A DNA stretch of 64,000 bases from Flavobacterium xinjiangense (GCF_900142885.1 NZ_FRCL01000002.1:1-64000), one strand, 5' to 3'; counted from the stretch's first letter, positions 33,856 to 45,421 are shown. Translations and numbers: made by a program. Notes: generated from the letters alone by a model not told the origin.

Positions 33856-35460
33856 ATGTACAATACTTCTTTTTTTAAGAAAATGCTAGTTTTAGCAAGC
33901 ATTATCCTTTTGTATTCGTGTGATAAAGATTATAATGCGATTGGTGGTGATTTAATTGGTGATAATCATTTTGATTTTAGCACATATACGTCAAATGTGA
34001 TAGCCTACAATCAAAAAATAGGGCCTGTACAATCCAATGATTTTGCTGTAAATGGGTTGGGAATTTATACAAATCCTGCTTTTGGGACAACAACCGCTAA
34101 TTTTGCAACACAATTGAGTTTAGGTTCTGTAAGTCCTGAAATTGGAAATAATGCCGAAATTGAAAGTGTTGTTTTGACTGTTCCGTATTTTACTGATGCA
34201 ACTAAAACAGTTACAAATACTGATGGAAGTCATGTTTATGAATTAGATTCTATTTACGGCGGAAGTCCTGCTGAAATTAAATTAAGCGTTTATGAGTCAG
34301 GATATTTTATGCGAGATTTAGATCCTGCAGGGGGGTTTCAGGAGGCGCAGAGATACTACACAAATCAGAATGTTAATTTTGATAATGCTAAGGTTGGAAA
34401 TCGCTTGAATGATGATGTAAATGTTGCTCAAAACGACGGTTTCTTTTTTAGTGTTGCTGAATATGTTGAAAAAACCACTGATGCAACTACAAAAGTCGAA
34501 ACGACAACGCGTACTGCTCCAGGAATGCGATTGAACTTGAATAAAAGTTTTTTTGACTCTAAAATAATACATGCACCGGCCGGTAAATTAGCTACAGCAG
34601 ATGTGTTTAAAGACTATTTTAGAGGTTTGTATTTCAAGGTGGAAAAATCAGGAACTAGCCCAGGAAACTTAGCGTTATTGAATTTTAAGTTAGGAAAAAT
34701 TACTATAAAATATAAAGAAGATTTGTCTACAACAGTTGGTACAGTGGTTACTGTTACCAGAGTTGATAAGTCTATTGTACTTAACATGGCTGGAAATTCG
34801 GTAAGTCTTTTAGAACAAACTAATACAAATGCTTTATATGCCAATGCTACAACTAGTCCCAATACCGTTGACGGAGATGAAAATCTATTCTTAAAAGGCG
34901 GCGAAGGTTCAATGGCTATTCTCGATCTTTTTACTACTCCAGGAGAGCTTACAACTTTGAGATCTAATGGTTGGTTAATTAATGAAGCAAATCTTGTTTT
35001 TCATATTGATGCAGACAAGATGAAAGATGTTAGTGGAGTAAAAGTTTTTGAACCTAATAGAATCTATTTATATGACCTGACCAATAACCGTCCGGTTGTT
35101 GATTATTTTAATGATGCTACCACAGGTACAAACCCTAAAAACGGGAAATTGATTTATGGAGGTATGATTAATAAAGAAACTGCCACAAATAAAGGGTTGA
35201 CTTATAAAATTAGAATTACAAATCAGATAAGAAATTTAATAAAAAATTCTGATTCAACAAACGTAAAATTAGGGCTTGTAGTGACTGAAGATATAAGCAC
35301 GGTGACTTCAAGTTATTTGAAAACACCCAATACTTTTTCTTCACGAGTGCCAAGAGCTAGTGTTATGAATCCGTTAGGGACCATTCTTTACGGAGGAAAA
35401 TCTACAGTTCCTGTGGACAAAAGATTGAAACTTGAAATTTTTTATACGAAACCTAATTAA
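33856..35460 (+). CDS. DUF4270 lipoprotein
   Basis: The 534-residue protein has a lipoprotein signal ending in LLYSC (Cys22) and the DUF4270 start DKDYNAIGGDLIGDNHFDF. The rest is beta-rich with repeated Thr/Asn/Gly segments and no catalytic motif. Members are outer-membrane-attached proteins of unknown role. It lies 21 bases after the glycogen-synthase-like gene and 9 bases before glmS, so all three are expressed together. Confidence 0.9.
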   Translation: MYNTSFFKKMLVLASIILLYSCDKDYNAIGGDLIGDNHFDFSTYTSNVIAYNQKIGPVQSNDFAVNGLGIYTNPAFGTTTANFATQLSLGSVSPEIGNNAEIESVVLTVPYFTDATKTVTNTDGSHVYELDSIYGGSPAEIKLSVYESGYFMRDLDPAGGFQEAQRYYTNQNVNFDNAKVGNRLNDDVNVAQNDGFFFSVAEYVEKTTDATTKVETTTRTAPGMRLNLNKSFFDSKIIHAPAGKLATADVFKDYFRGLYFKVEKSGTSPGNLALLNFKLGKITIKYKEDLSTTVGTVVTVTRVDKSIVLNMAGNSVSLLEQTNTNALYANATTSPNTVDGDENLFLKGGEGSMAILDLFTTPGELTTLRSNGWLINEANLVFHIDADKMKDVSGVKVFEPNRIYLYDLTNNRPVVDYFNDATTGTNPKNGKLIYGGMINKETATNKGLTYKIRITNQIRNLIKNSDSTNVKLGLVVTEDISTVTSSYLKTPNTFSSRVPRASVMNPLGTILYGGKSTVPVDKRLKLEIFYTKPN

Positions 35461-35469
35461 GTAGAAATT

Positions 35470-37317
35470 ATGTGTGGAATTGTTGGATATATAGGTTATA
35501 GAGAAGCTTACCCTATTGTTATAAAAGGTCTGAAAAGACTAGAATATAGAGGTTATGATAGTGCTGGTGTCATGCTTTATGATGGTGAGAACTTAAAAAT
35601 TTCTAAAACTAAAGGTAAAGTTGTAGACTTAGAGGAGAGAGCATCGAAAGAAATTTCTATTAATGGGACTATAGGAATGGGACATACGCGTTGGGCTACA
35701 CATGGTGTACCAAACGATGTTAACTCTCATCCTCATCTTTCGAATTCAGGGAATTTGGCAATAATTCATAATGGAATTATCGAAAATTATGCACCATTGA
35801 AGGTGGAATTGATAAAAAGAGGTTACATTTTTCATTCTGATACAGATACCGAAGTATTGGTAAATCTTATTGAAGAAGTACAAAAAAAAGAGAAACTAAA
35901 ATTAGGGAAAGCTGTACAGATTGCGTTAAACCAGGTTGTTGGGGCATATGCTATTGCAGTCTTTGATAAAAATAATCCAGACGAAATTGTGGCTGCCCGT
36001 TTAGGAAGTCCATTGGCAATTGGTGTTGGAGAAGGAGAATATTTTATTGCATCTGACGCTTCACCATTTATAGAATATACGTCTAACGCTATCTACTTAG
36101 AAGATGGTGAAATGGCGATTATTAGATTGCACAAAGCAATGAAGGTGAGAAAAATTAAAGATGATTCTTTGGTTGATCCTTATATTCAAGAACTTCAAAT
36201 GAATTTGGAGCAAATTGAAAAAGGGGGTTACGATCATTTTATGCTTAAGGAGATTTTTGAACAGCCAAGTGTAATTAAAGATACCTATCGCGGAAGACTT
36301 CATGCGAATGAAGGAATTATTAAAATGTCAGGTGTAGAAGACAATTTAGAAAAATTCTTAAATGCTGACCGAATTATAATCATTGCTTGTGGTACTTCAT
36401 GGCATGCTGGTTTAGTTGCAGAATATATATTTGAAGAATTTGCTCGAATTCCGGTAGAAGTAGAATATGCTTCTGAATTCAGATATAGAAATCCGATTAT
36501 CAACAGTAAAGATGTTGTTATAGCGATATCTCAATCTGGTGAAACCGCTGATACTATGGCGGCTATAAAATTAGCAAAAGAGCACGGTGCATTTGTTTTT
36601 GGAGTATGTAATGTAGTTGGTTCTTCTATTTCAAGAGAAAGTCATGCAGGAGCTTATACTCATGCTGGACCAGAAATTGGTGTTGCATCAACAAAGGCAT
36701 TTACGACTCAAATTACGGTGTTAACAATGATAGCGCTGCGTTTGGCTAAAGCTAAAGGTACTTTGTCAAATACTGACTTTCACAGGTATTTACAAGAATT
36801 GGAAATCATTCCCGAGAAAGTTAAAGAAGCATTAGAAACAAATGATAGAGCTAAAGAAATTGCGGCTACATTTAAAGATGCGCCAAATTGCTTGTATTTA
36901 GGAAGAGGGTATAATTTTCCCGTGGCTTTAGAAGGAGCTTTAAAGCTTAAGGAAATATCTTATATTCATGCAGAGGGTTATCCAGCAGCAGAAATGAAGC
37001 ACGGACCAATTGCTTTGATAGATGAACATATGCCAGTTGTGGTTATTGCTCCGAAACAAGGCCATTATGATAAAATTGTAAGTAATATTCAGGAAATCAA
37101 ATCGCGTAGCGGAAGAATAATAGCAATTGTTACTAAAGGAGATACTCAAGTTCGTGAATTAGCGGATTATGTTATTGAAATACCGGAAACCTCGGATGCG
37201 TTGTCTCCGTTAATAACTACAATACCATTGCAGCTTTTGTCTTATCATATTGCTGTTATGAGAGAATGTAATGTAGATCAACCGCGTAACCTTGCTAAGT
37301 CTGTTACGGTGGAATAA
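35470..37317 (+). CDS. glmS: Glutamine-fructose-6-phosphate aminotransferase (isomerizing)
   Basis: The 615-residue enzyme makes glucosamine-6-phosphate for peptidoglycan and lipid A. The N-terminal Ntn domain starts MCGIVGYIG with the nucleophile Cys2 after Met removal. TRWATHG and HNGIIENY are glutaminase motifs. Two SIS domains follow (IIACGTSWHAGLVAEYIFEE; LYLGRGYNFPVALEGALKLK), and the conserved C-terminus is PRNLAKSVTVE. The length is standard. A strong terminator follows. Confidence 0.98.
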   Translation: MCGIVGYIGYREAYPIVIKGLKRLEYRGYDSAGVMLYDGENLKISKTKGKVVDLEERASKEISINGTIGMGHTRWATHGVPNDVNSHPHLSNSGNLAIIHNGIIENYAPLKVELIKRGYIFHSDTDTEVLVNLIEEVQKKEKLKLGKAVQIALNQVVGAYAIAVFDKNNPDEIVAARLGSPLAIGVGEGEYFIASDASPFIEYTSNAIYLEDGEMAIIRLHKAMKVRKIKDDSLVDPYIQELQMNLEQIEKGGYDHFMLKEIFEQPSVIKDTYRGRLHANEGIIKMSGVEDNLEKFLNADRIIIIACGTSWHAGLVAEYIFEEFARIPVEVEYASEFRYRNPIINSKDVVIAISQSGETADTMAAIKLAKEHGAFVFGVCNVVGSSISRESHAGAYTHAGPEIGVASTKAFTTQITVLTMIALRLAKAKGTLSNTDFHRYLQELEIIPEKVKEALETNDRAKEIAATFKDAPNCLYLGRGYNFPVALEGALKLKEISYIHAEGYPAAEMKHGPIALIDEHMPVVVIAPKQGHYDKIVSNIQEIKSRSGRIIAIVTKGDTQVRELADYVIEIPETSDALSPLITTIPLQLLSYHIAVMRECNVDQPRNLAKSVTVE

Positions 37318-37340
37318 AACACTATTTGAAACTATTTTAT

Positions 37341-37377
37341 AAAAAAAGCGAGATTTTTGATCTCGCTTTTTTTTTTG
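37341..37377 (+). terminator. Terminator after glmS
   Basis: AAAAGCGAGAT at 37344-37354 and ATCTCGCTTTT at 37360-37370 form the stem, followed by a long T-run. Confidence 0.95.
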
Positions 37378-37619
37378 GATAAAAATAAATGAAACTATTC
37401 ATTTTTATGATAAACTCAAATATTTCTTAAAATTAGTATGTATGCATAGTATATTGCAACATTTTAACACATAAACAGAGATAAGTATAAAAATCATATT
37501 GTCGTAAATGTGTTAAAATGTCGGTGTAACGTTAACAATAATGAATTATTTTTAACGTTTTTTTATTAATATTAAAAATAATTGTACTTTGGCAGCATAA
37601 ATCAAAAAATTTTAACCAA
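37378..37619. other. AT-rich leader region, no gene seen
   Basis: The gap between glmS and the TonB receptor gene contains no open frame or folded RNA that I recognise. TACTTTG at 37585-37591 is a near match to the -7 box, about 28 bases before the ATG at 37620, and is the probable promoter of the receptor operon. Confidence 0.4.
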
Positions 37620-40454
37620 ATGAGAGTGTATTTACTTTTTTTGTCATTGTTTTTTTGCGGCTTAACGTTTGCTCAAAATACAATTTCGGGTGTTGTTACT
37701 GATAGTAACAATCAGCCTATTCCTGGAGCCAATATTAAAATTGTTGGTGAAACCTCTGCTACTGTTACAGGGATGGATGGTTCATTTACTTTGCAATCAT
37801 CAAAAAAACCACCTTACGTGATCAATGTTAGTAGTGTGGGGTTTGGAGCGCAAAAAGTATCGATTTCATCGAATAATCAAAAAGTAGCAGTTAAACTTGC
37901 TGATGAAGAAACAAAATTGAATGAGATAGTCGTTTCTGCTTCAAGAACTCCAGAAAGAGTGTTGGAATCTCCCGTTACAATTGAAAGAATGGGTATTGCT
38001 GACATAAAAAAAACGGCATCTGCGACTTTCTATGATGGGTTGGAAAACATGAAAGAAGTTCAAATGAACACAAGTAGTTTGTCTTTCAAATCAATAAATA
38101 CGCGTGGTTTCGCCACAGTAGCAAATACTCGTTTCATGCAATTGGTAGACGGAATGGACAATTCATCACCATTGTTGAATTTTGTATTAGGAAATATGAT
38201 TGGTGTTTCTGAAATTGATGTTCAAAGTGTAGAGTTATTGCCAGGAGCTTCTTCTGCTTTATATGGTGCAAATGCTTTTAACGGTATTTTATTTATGAAT
38301 AGTAAAAGTCCATTTACAAGTCAGGGAATTACTGCTTATGCAAAATTTGGACAGACGAGTCAAGAAGCCGCAGGATCAAATGACTATATTGATTATGGCG
38401 TAAGAATGGCACATGCTTTTAGCTCAAAATTAGCTGGGAAAGTTAACTTTACTTACATGCGCGGAACTGATTGGTATGCTACAAACTATGATGACAAGAC
38501 TCGTGCAGGTATTGATAGAAGTAATGTAAATTATGATGGAATAAATGTTTATGGTGACGAGGTTTCCACAAATATAAAAGGAGTTGGGCAGTCATTAGCT
38601 TCTTTAGGTTTGATTTCTCAAGCGGCCGTAAACTTACTTCCAAATTATAATGTAAGCAGAACTGGTTACAATGAAATCGATTTAACAAATAACAAGGCTA
38701 GTAACACTAAAATAGACTTTTCACTTCATTACAGACCTTTTGGAAATGAAAAGTTAGAAGTTATTTGGCAAAGTAAATTTGGTTTTGGAAATGCTGTATA
38801 TCAAGGAGCCAATAGATATTACTTGAATGACTTTTTTATGCAACAGCATAAATTAGAGTTCAAAGGGAAAAACTTTTTCGTAAGAGGGTATACAACTAAT
38901 GAGGATGGTGGAAAATCATATGATATGCTTTTTACAGGTATTAATGTAAATAGAAAATGGAAAGATGACAAGACATGGTTTGGTCAATATGCTGGGGCCT
39001 ACATTGGAGCTACGCTATCTGGTCAGACACCTGAAAATGCACATATCATTGCAAGAAACACGGCTGATACTGGAAGATTACTTCCCGGTACACCAGAATT
39101 TAAAGCTGCTTTTAATAGTGTAATTGCTGATCCAAGTGTGCTTTCGGGTTCAAAATTGGTTGATAATTCAAGAATCTATCATTCAGATGCTAATTATAAT
39201 TTTAAAGACATTGTAAAATTTGCAGAAATTCAGGTTGGAGGATCTTTTAGATTGTATGAGTTAAATTCTCATGGCCGAATTTATACAGATGCAAACGGAC
39301 CAATTAATTACACTGAATATGGTTTTTATAGTCAGTTAACAAAAAAATTAATGGAGGATAGATTGAAATTTACAGGATCTGTTCGTTATGACAAATCAAA
39401 AAATTTCGATGGAAATTTTTCTCCAAGAGTATCTTTAGTGTATTCAGGAGGAGAAAGAAAGAATCACAACTTTAGAGCTTCTTTTCAAACAGGTTTTAGA
39501 AACCCATCAACCCAAGATCAATACATTGGGTTTAATGTAGGAAGTGCTTTGCTTCTTGGTTCAGCTCCTGACAACCTAACCAGATATAGCGAAGTTTGGC
39601 CTGTTTCAACTGCAGTTGGTCAAGCTTTAGCTGGAGGAACAACGGTTGTTTTAACTGGTTTAAATGCTTACAATAATTCGTATACCGCTTCCTCAGTAGG
39701 TGCTTTTAGTGCTCTAGCGGCTAGTAATCCTATTGCGGCTTCAGCATTATTAAGAAAAACAAACGTAAATTATGTAAAACCTGAACAAGTTAAGGCATTT
39801 GAGTTGGGATATAGATCATTTATAAAAGATGTGTCAGTTGATATCAATGGGTACTATAATATTTATAATGACTTTATCGGAAATTTAAATGTTGTAGCGC
39901 CTTTATACGGAACTACGCAAGACTCTCCAAATCCTCTTGCGGGTCCAACGAATCCGGGTGCTCAAACGTTGCATGCACTTCAAAATGGTAATTTTAGAGT
40001 GTATCAATTGTATACTAATACTAATGTAGAAATTAAATCTCTTGGATTTGGTCTTGGACTTTCTAAAAAAGTTTATAAAGACTTTGAATTTGGAGTTAAT
40101 TATAATTTTGCTGAATTTAAATTTGACCAAGCTAAAGATCCAAGTTTTGAAGCAGGTTTTAACACGCCAAAACATAAGTTGAAAGCTTCATTTGGAAACG
40201 AAAAGTTATTTGAAAATTTTGGATTTAACGTAAGTGGAAGATGGAATAGCGAATATTTATGGCAATCTACAATGGTAGATGGTATGATTAGCGCGGCTAC
40301 GGTGGTTGATGCTCAAATCAATTATAACATACCAAAATTAAAATCAACACTTAAATTAGGAGCTTCTAATATTGGAGGGAAAGAATACAGTCAAGTATTA
40401 GGCGCTGGATTAATTGGGCATCAATATTTTGCTTCTTGGACGATTAATCCTTAA
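37620..40454 (+). CDS. TonB-dependent receptor with CarboxypepD_reg-like domain
   Basis: The 944-residue outer-membrane protein has a signal peptide (MRVYLLFLSLFFCGLTFAQ), a carboxypeptidase-regulatory-like beta domain (ISGVVTDSNNQPIPGANIKI, residues ~22-100) and a plug domain with INTRGFATVANTRFMQLVDG and VELLPGASSALYGANAFNG. A C-terminal 22-strand-type barrel follows (SFQTGFRNPSTQDQYIGF near residue 620; last strand QYFASWTINP). It should import a substrate with TonB energy. It is 30 bases upstream of a GDSL-type lipoprotein, which may process the ligand at the surface. Confidence 0.93.
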   Translation: MRVYLLFLSLFFCGLTFAQNTISGVVTDSNNQPIPGANIKIVGETSATVTGMDGSFTLQSSKKPPYVINVSSVGFGAQKVSISSNNQKVAVKLADEETKLNEIVVSASRTPERVLESPVTIERMGIADIKKTASATFYDGLENMKEVQMNTSSLSFKSINTRGFATVANTRFMQLVDGMDNSSPLLNFVLGNMIGVSEIDVQSVELLPGASSALYGANAFNGILFMNSKSPFTSQGITAYAKFGQTSQEAAGSNDYIDYGVRMAHAFSSKLAGKVNFTYMRGTDWYATNYDDKTRAGIDRSNVNYDGINVYGDEVSTNIKGVGQSLASLGLISQAAVNLLPNYNVSRTGYNEIDLTNNKASNTKIDFSLHYRPFGNEKLEVIWQSKFGFGNAVYQGANRYYLNDFFMQQHKLEFKGKNFFVRGYTTNEDGGKSYDMLFTGINVNRKWKDDKTWFGQYAGAYIGATLSGQTPENAHIIARNTADTGRLLPGTPEFKAAFNSVIADPSVLSGSKLVDNSRIYHSDANYNFKDIVKFAEIQVGGSFRLYELNSHGRIYTDANGPINYTEYGFYSQLTKKLMEDRLKFTGSVRYDKSKNFDGNFSPRVSLVYSGGERKNHNFRASFQTGFRNPSTQDQYIGFNVGSALLLGSAPDNLTRYSEVWPVSTAVGQALAGGTTVVLTGLNAYNNSYTASSVGAFSALAASNPIAASALLRKTNVNYVKPEQVKAFELGYRSFIKDVSVDINGYYNIYNDFIGNLNVVAPLYGTTQDSPNPLAGPTNPGAQTLHALQNGNFRVYQLYTNTNVEIKSLGFGLGLSKKVYKDFEFGVNYNFAEFKFDQAKDPSFEAGFNTPKHKLKASFGNEKLFENFGFNVSGRWNSEYLWQSTMVDGMISAATVVDAQINYNIPKLKSTLKLGASNIGGKEYSQVLGAGLIGHQYFASWTINP

Positions 40455-40484
40455 TTAAATCAATAATTTTTAAAAAATACAACC

Positions 40485-41960
40485 ATGATAAAAAATTTCA
40501 AATGGCTACTATTGGTTTCGTTAACCTTTATAGCATGTAATAACGACGATGAAAATTCGACACCTGTTGAAGTTCCGGTAACATCAGGTACTGCAAGTTT
40601 TACAAAATATGTTGCCTTGGGAGATTCATTCGCTGCAGGATATAGTGATGGGGCTCTTTTCAAAAAAGGACAAGAAGGTTCTTATGTGAATATTTTAGCT
40701 CAACAATTTGTCACTGCTGGTGGAGGCGATTTTAAAACGCCTTTCACATCGGATAATTTAGGAGGATTGTTATTAGGAGGAAATGTGATTGCTGGTACTC
40801 GTTTGTACTTTAAATTAAGTACATCTTCTCCGACTCCGGTTGCAGGTGTTCCAACTACTGAGGTGACTTCAAAAATTACAGGACCTTTTAATAATTTAGG
40901 AATTCCCGGAGCAAAAAGTTATCATCTTATTGCTCCTGGTTATGGAAATGTTGCTGGAGTAGCTACAGGTGCTGCAAATCCTTATTTTGCAAGATTTGCA
41001 ACTGCATCGGGAACAACAGTTTTGGCAGATGCTTTAGTTCAGGCTCCTACTTTCTTTTCTTTGTGGATAGGAGGGAATGATGTTTTGGGTTATGCTACTT
41101 CTGGAGGTATTGGTGTAAACCAAACAGGTAATTTAAATCCTGCTACTTACGGTGGTAATGATATAACTGATCCTAATGTTTTTGCAAGTGTTTATTCAGG
41201 ATTAGTTGCAAAATTAACAGCGAATGGCGCAAAAGGAGTGGTTGCAAACCTTCCTTATGTAAGTACACTTCCTTATTTTACAACGGTACCTTATAATCCG
41301 GTTCCATTAACAGCAGGAGTAGCTACTCAATTAAATAGTGGTTATGCTGCTTATAATGGCGGATTGCAGTTTGCTGTTTCAAAGGGGTTGATTACTGCTG
41401 ATGAAGCGACGAAGAGAACAGTTAAATTTGCTGCGGGAAGTAATGCGGTTGTTATTGTTGATAGTTATTTAACAAACTTATCAGCGTATGGTATCCCTTC
41501 TTATAGACAAGCCACTTCTGAGGACTTGCCTGTTTTAACTTCAAGAACTTTTATAGGAACTCTGGTGGGTGGTAATGCTGCTGCTGTTAACGGGGTTTCT
41601 GTACCTTTAGCGGATCAATGGATATTAACTAAAGACGAGATTGCGGAAGTTAAAGTTGCTACAGATGCTTATAATGTTACTATAAAAGCAATTGCAGATG
41701 CTAAAGGTCTGGCTTTTGTTGATACTAAAGCTATTATGACTCAATTGTCAACTGGAGGTGTTGTTAGTAATAGTTTCACACTCACTTCGGCTTATGTGAC
41801 CGGTGGAGCGTTTTCGCTTGATGGTGTTCATCCAGGGCCGAGAGGTTACGCATTAATAACAAATGCATTTATGACTGCAATTAATGCTAAATACTCTTCA
41901 ACTTTAAAACCGGTTGATTTGAGTCTTTATCCAATATTGTATCCTGCAGTTATTCAATAA
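40485..41960 (+). CDS. SGNH/GDSL-type lipoprotein hydrolase
   Basis: The 491-residue lipoprotein (lipobox ending in FIAC, Cys18) has the GDSL block YVALGDSFAAGY with catalytic Ser48, the GIPGAKSYH block, the SLWIGGNDVLGY block (Gly-Asn oxyanion hole) and LDGVHPGPRGYALI, where Asp and His complete the triad. It should be an esterase or lipase on the outer membrane. The length exceeds simple SGNH hydrolases because of insertions between blocks II and III. It is co-transcribed with the TonB receptor. Confidence 0.9.
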   Translation: MIKNFKWLLLVSLTFIACNNDDENSTPVEVPVTSGTASFTKYVALGDSFAAGYSDGALFKKGQEGSYVNILAQQFVTAGGGDFKTPFTSDNLGGLLLGGNVIAGTRLYFKLSTSSPTPVAGVPTTEVTSKITGPFNNLGIPGAKSYHLIAPGYGNVAGVATGAANPYFARFATASGTTVLADALVQAPTFFSLWIGGNDVLGYATSGGIGVNQTGNLNPATYGGNDITDPNVFASVYSGLVAKLTANGAKGVVANLPYVSTLPYFTTVPYNPVPLTAGVATQLNSGYAAYNGGLQFAVSKGLITADEATKRTVKFAAGSNAVVIVDSYLTNLSAYGIPSYRQATSEDLPVLTSRTFIGTLVGGNAAAVNGVSVPLADQWILTKDEIAEVKVATDAYNVTIKAIADAKGLAFVDTKAIMTQLSTGGVVSNSFTLTSAYVTGGAFSLDGVHPGPRGYALITNAFMTAINAKYSSTLKPVDLSLYPILYPAVIQ

Positions 41961-41982
41961 AATTGTTTTTAATTTTTGATAA

Positions 41983-42020
41983 AGAAACCACCCATTTTGT
42001 AATGAGGTGGTTTCTTGTTT
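41983..42020 (+). terminator. Terminator after the GDSL lipoprotein
   Basis: AAGAAACCACC (41983-41993) pairs with GGTGGTTTCTT (42006-42016), followed by GTTTT. Confidence 0.88.
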
Positions 42021-42104
42021 TAAGTGGGATAAAAGGTTTTTGTTTGTTTTAGATCCATTTTTAAATAATACTTTAATTTTTTCATGTTTTTTATAGAAAA
42101 AGGT

Positions 42105-42135
42105 ATTGATTTTTTATTTTAAAAAATTATCTTTG
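42105..42135 (+). promoter_or_regulatory. Promoter of atpD-atpC
   Basis: ATTG at 42105-42108 and TATCTTTG at 42128-42135 match the -33 and -7 boxes with a 19-base spacing. Transcription would start near 42142 and leave a leader of about 78 bases before the atpD ATG. Confidence 0.7.
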
Positions 42136-42216
42136 CGCACTGAAAAAAGTGTCTAATCGATAAGTTTCGGTTGGTTCTGTTTCATAAACCTAAATAGCTA
42201 TTTAATAAATACATAA

Positions 42217-43731
<1,515 letters not shown>

Positions 43732-43741
43732 ATTAGTGTTC

Positions 43742-43793
43742 AGTGTTCAGTCTCAGTATTCAGTACTGTGACTGTTAACTGAGACTGTAAACT
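43742..43793. repeat. Inverted repeat in the atpD/atpC spacer
   Basis: The left arm 43742-43757 (AGTGTTCAGTCTCAGT) pairs with 43778-43793 at 14 of 16 positions; the inner 10 bases CAGTCTCAGT/ACTGAGACTG are perfect. The words are related to those at 7301-7340. It occupies most of the 69 bases between atpD and atpC and has no T-run. Confidence 0.8.
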
Positions 43794-43800
43794 AAAAAAT

Positions 43801-44082
43801 ATGTTATTAGAGATAGTATCACCAGAAGCAAAATTATTTTCAGGAGAAGTAACTTCGGTTACCTTACCAGGAATTGACGGAAGTTTTCAAATATTGAATC
43901 ATCATGCTCCAATTGTTTCTATATTAGGAAAAGGAGTAGTTAAAATTGCAGCTTCAAGCTTCCACTTTGGAAAAGATGTAGTGAGTAAGTTTACTAAAAT
44001 AGATGATCAAAATTACACACTTGCTATTGTTTCAGGAACAATTGAAATGAAAGACAACAAAGTTATTGTTTTAGCAGACTAA
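43801..44082 (+). CDS. atpC: ATP synthase F1 subunit epsilon, short form
   Basis: The 93-residue protein is the N-terminal beta-sandwich of epsilon (LEIVSPEAKLFSGEVTSVTL, then LPGIDGSFQILNHHAPIVS). The C-terminal helical hairpin that inhibits ATP hydrolysis in E. coli (~135 residues) is absent. It links gamma to the c-ring. It follows atpD and is closed by a terminator. Confidence 0.95.
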   Translation: MLLEIVSPEAKLFSGEVTSVTLPGIDGSFQILNHHAPIVSILGKGVVKIAASSFHFGKDVVSKFTKIDDQNYTLAIVSGTIEMKDNKVIVLAD

Positions 44083-44103
44083 AATAATTTCGATCAAAAA
44101 AAT

Positions 44104-44136
44104 AAAAGCCTAACTTAATTGTTGGGCTTTTTTTAT
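44104..44136. terminator. Terminator after atpC
   Basis: AAAGCCTAAC and GTTGGGCTTT pair with one G-T pair around a TTAATT loop, followed by a T-run; convergent with the GNAT gene. Confidence 0.88.
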
Positions 44137-44675
44137 GCCCAATCCCAAAGCATAATATTCCAAATAATACCGTCTTCTTCATAACTGTCTATTGCTTTAA
44201 AACCAATTGCTTCATGTGCTGACATGGAACGAAGGTTTACATTAGCCACTTCTGTAATTAAAAAATCAAATTCCTGTTGCAATTGCGTTCTATAAAAATC
44301 ATATAATCCCCGGAATATTCCTTGTTTTCTGTAGTTTTTATCTACACAAACCTGACCCATTATAACATAGGATTTGCCAGTTGGTATAAGAGAATCTATC
44401 CTTTCAAACATCGGAATCAGCACTTCAATTTCGTTTCTAAAGCTGGAAAGCATAACTAATGCAAAACTCACAACTTTTTCGCCATCCTTGGCAATAATAT
44501 GGGCACAAGCGGTATTCATCTGTTCTAATAACGCAACGGTGTGCTGTACTGTTACAAATCCTTCCTGAAGTTTTTCTTCAGAAGTGATGTTTTGAGAACT
44601 ATTTTGTAATTGTAGTGTTCTGATTTGTTCCAGTTCATCTAGAGTTGATGCTCTTTTGTAAAGTACAGTTTTCAT
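44133..44675 (-). CDS. GNAT-family N-acetyltransferase
   Basis: The 180-residue protein has a GNAT acetyl-CoA fold. The acetyl-CoA-binding motif A is seen in SYVIMGQVCVDKNYRKQGIF followed by RGLYDFYRTQL. Motif B follows in NLRSMSAHEAIGFKAIDSYE. The substrate is unknown. It is a single minus-strand gene, convergent with atpC. Confidence 0.9.
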   Translation of the reverse strand: MKTVLYKRASTLDELEQIRTLQLQNSSQNITSEEKLQEGFVTVQHTVALLEQMNTACAHIIAKDGEKVVSFALVMLSSFRNEIEVLIPMFERIDSLIPTGKSYVIMGQVCVDKNYRKQGIFRGLYDFYRTQLQQEFDFLITEVANVNLRSMSAHEAIGFKAIDSYEEDGIIWNIMLWDWA

Positions 44676-44764
44676 TTGATTTTATGAATCACGGATTAAT
44701 TAGCGTTTGTTTATCTGTATTATAAAATTAGAAAATCTTTGATTATACAAAATGGATTTAGAAT

Positions 44765-45232
44765 TTATTTTTCGCTTAATTTCAAATTCATTTCTGCATA
44801 AAATTTTTCATTGTATTTTCCGGCAACTACAAGTGCTCCCGAAATTAAAACTAGATTTTTTATAATGTACTGTCCGACCAAAGTTGGACAAAACGGAAAG
44901 GAGTCGAAACAAATTGTTTTTAAAATAAAAATCGGAAAAAGTGTAACTGTCATGTGCAGTAAGAGTAATAGAATCGTATAAGGGATGAATTTTTTTATCA
45001 GTAGCCCAAGCCCAATAATTGCTTCGCAGATTCCAAGAATTGGGATAAATATTTCTGGTCGAAACCAATAAACTGTCTGCTCTACCAATTCACCTGCTGG
45101 ACTCATCCCGAAAATTTTCAAAGCACCAAACCAGATATAAACTATTGCAAGGGAAATTCGCATCATATTGATGCTGTGTTTTTCCATTTTTTTACTAAAC
45201 TTAAAGTAAAATAGGTCGAATGTTGGTTTCAT
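44765..45232 (-). CDS. DoxX-like membrane protein
   Basis: The 155-residue inner-membrane protein has four helices of the DoxX/DoxD type (MMRISLAIVYIWFGALKIFG, PILGICEAIIGLGLL, ILLLLLHMTVTLFPIFIL, YIIKNLVLISGALVVAG). The loop with the charged KIFGMSPAGELVE is typical. Members are often annotated with quinone-linked or redox roles, but none is proven here. An alternative ATG 15 codons in would remove only a hydrophilic lead. Confidence 0.8.
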   Translation of the reverse strand: MKPTFDLFYFKFSKKMEKHSINMMRISLAIVYIWFGALKIFGMSPAGELVEQTVYWFRPEIFIPILGICEAIIGLGLLIKKFIPYTILLLLLHMTVTLFPIFILKTICFDSFPFCPTLVGQYIIKNLVLISGALVVAGKYNEKFYAEMNLKLSEK

Positions 45233-45320
45233 AATGAATTAATTATAGATTTAAAATGTGCTCGCTTACCATTTTAATGGGGAAGCTTATTATTCTATTT
45301 TAAAATTTAATGCTTTTTAA

Positions 45321-45356
45321 AAAAAAGCCTAACAGATTTCCAACGTCTGTTAGGCT
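45321..45356 (-). terminator. Terminator after the haloperoxidase-like gene
   Basis: On the minus strand AGCCTAACAGA (45356-45346) and TCTGTTAGGCT (45336-45326) form the stem, followed by a T-run, downstream of the gene ending at 45422. Confidence 0.88.
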
Positions 45357-45421
45357 GTAGTTGATAAAATGAGATATTAAAACAAACCTTTAAAACAAAT
45401 TATCAACCTTAATTATTTGGA

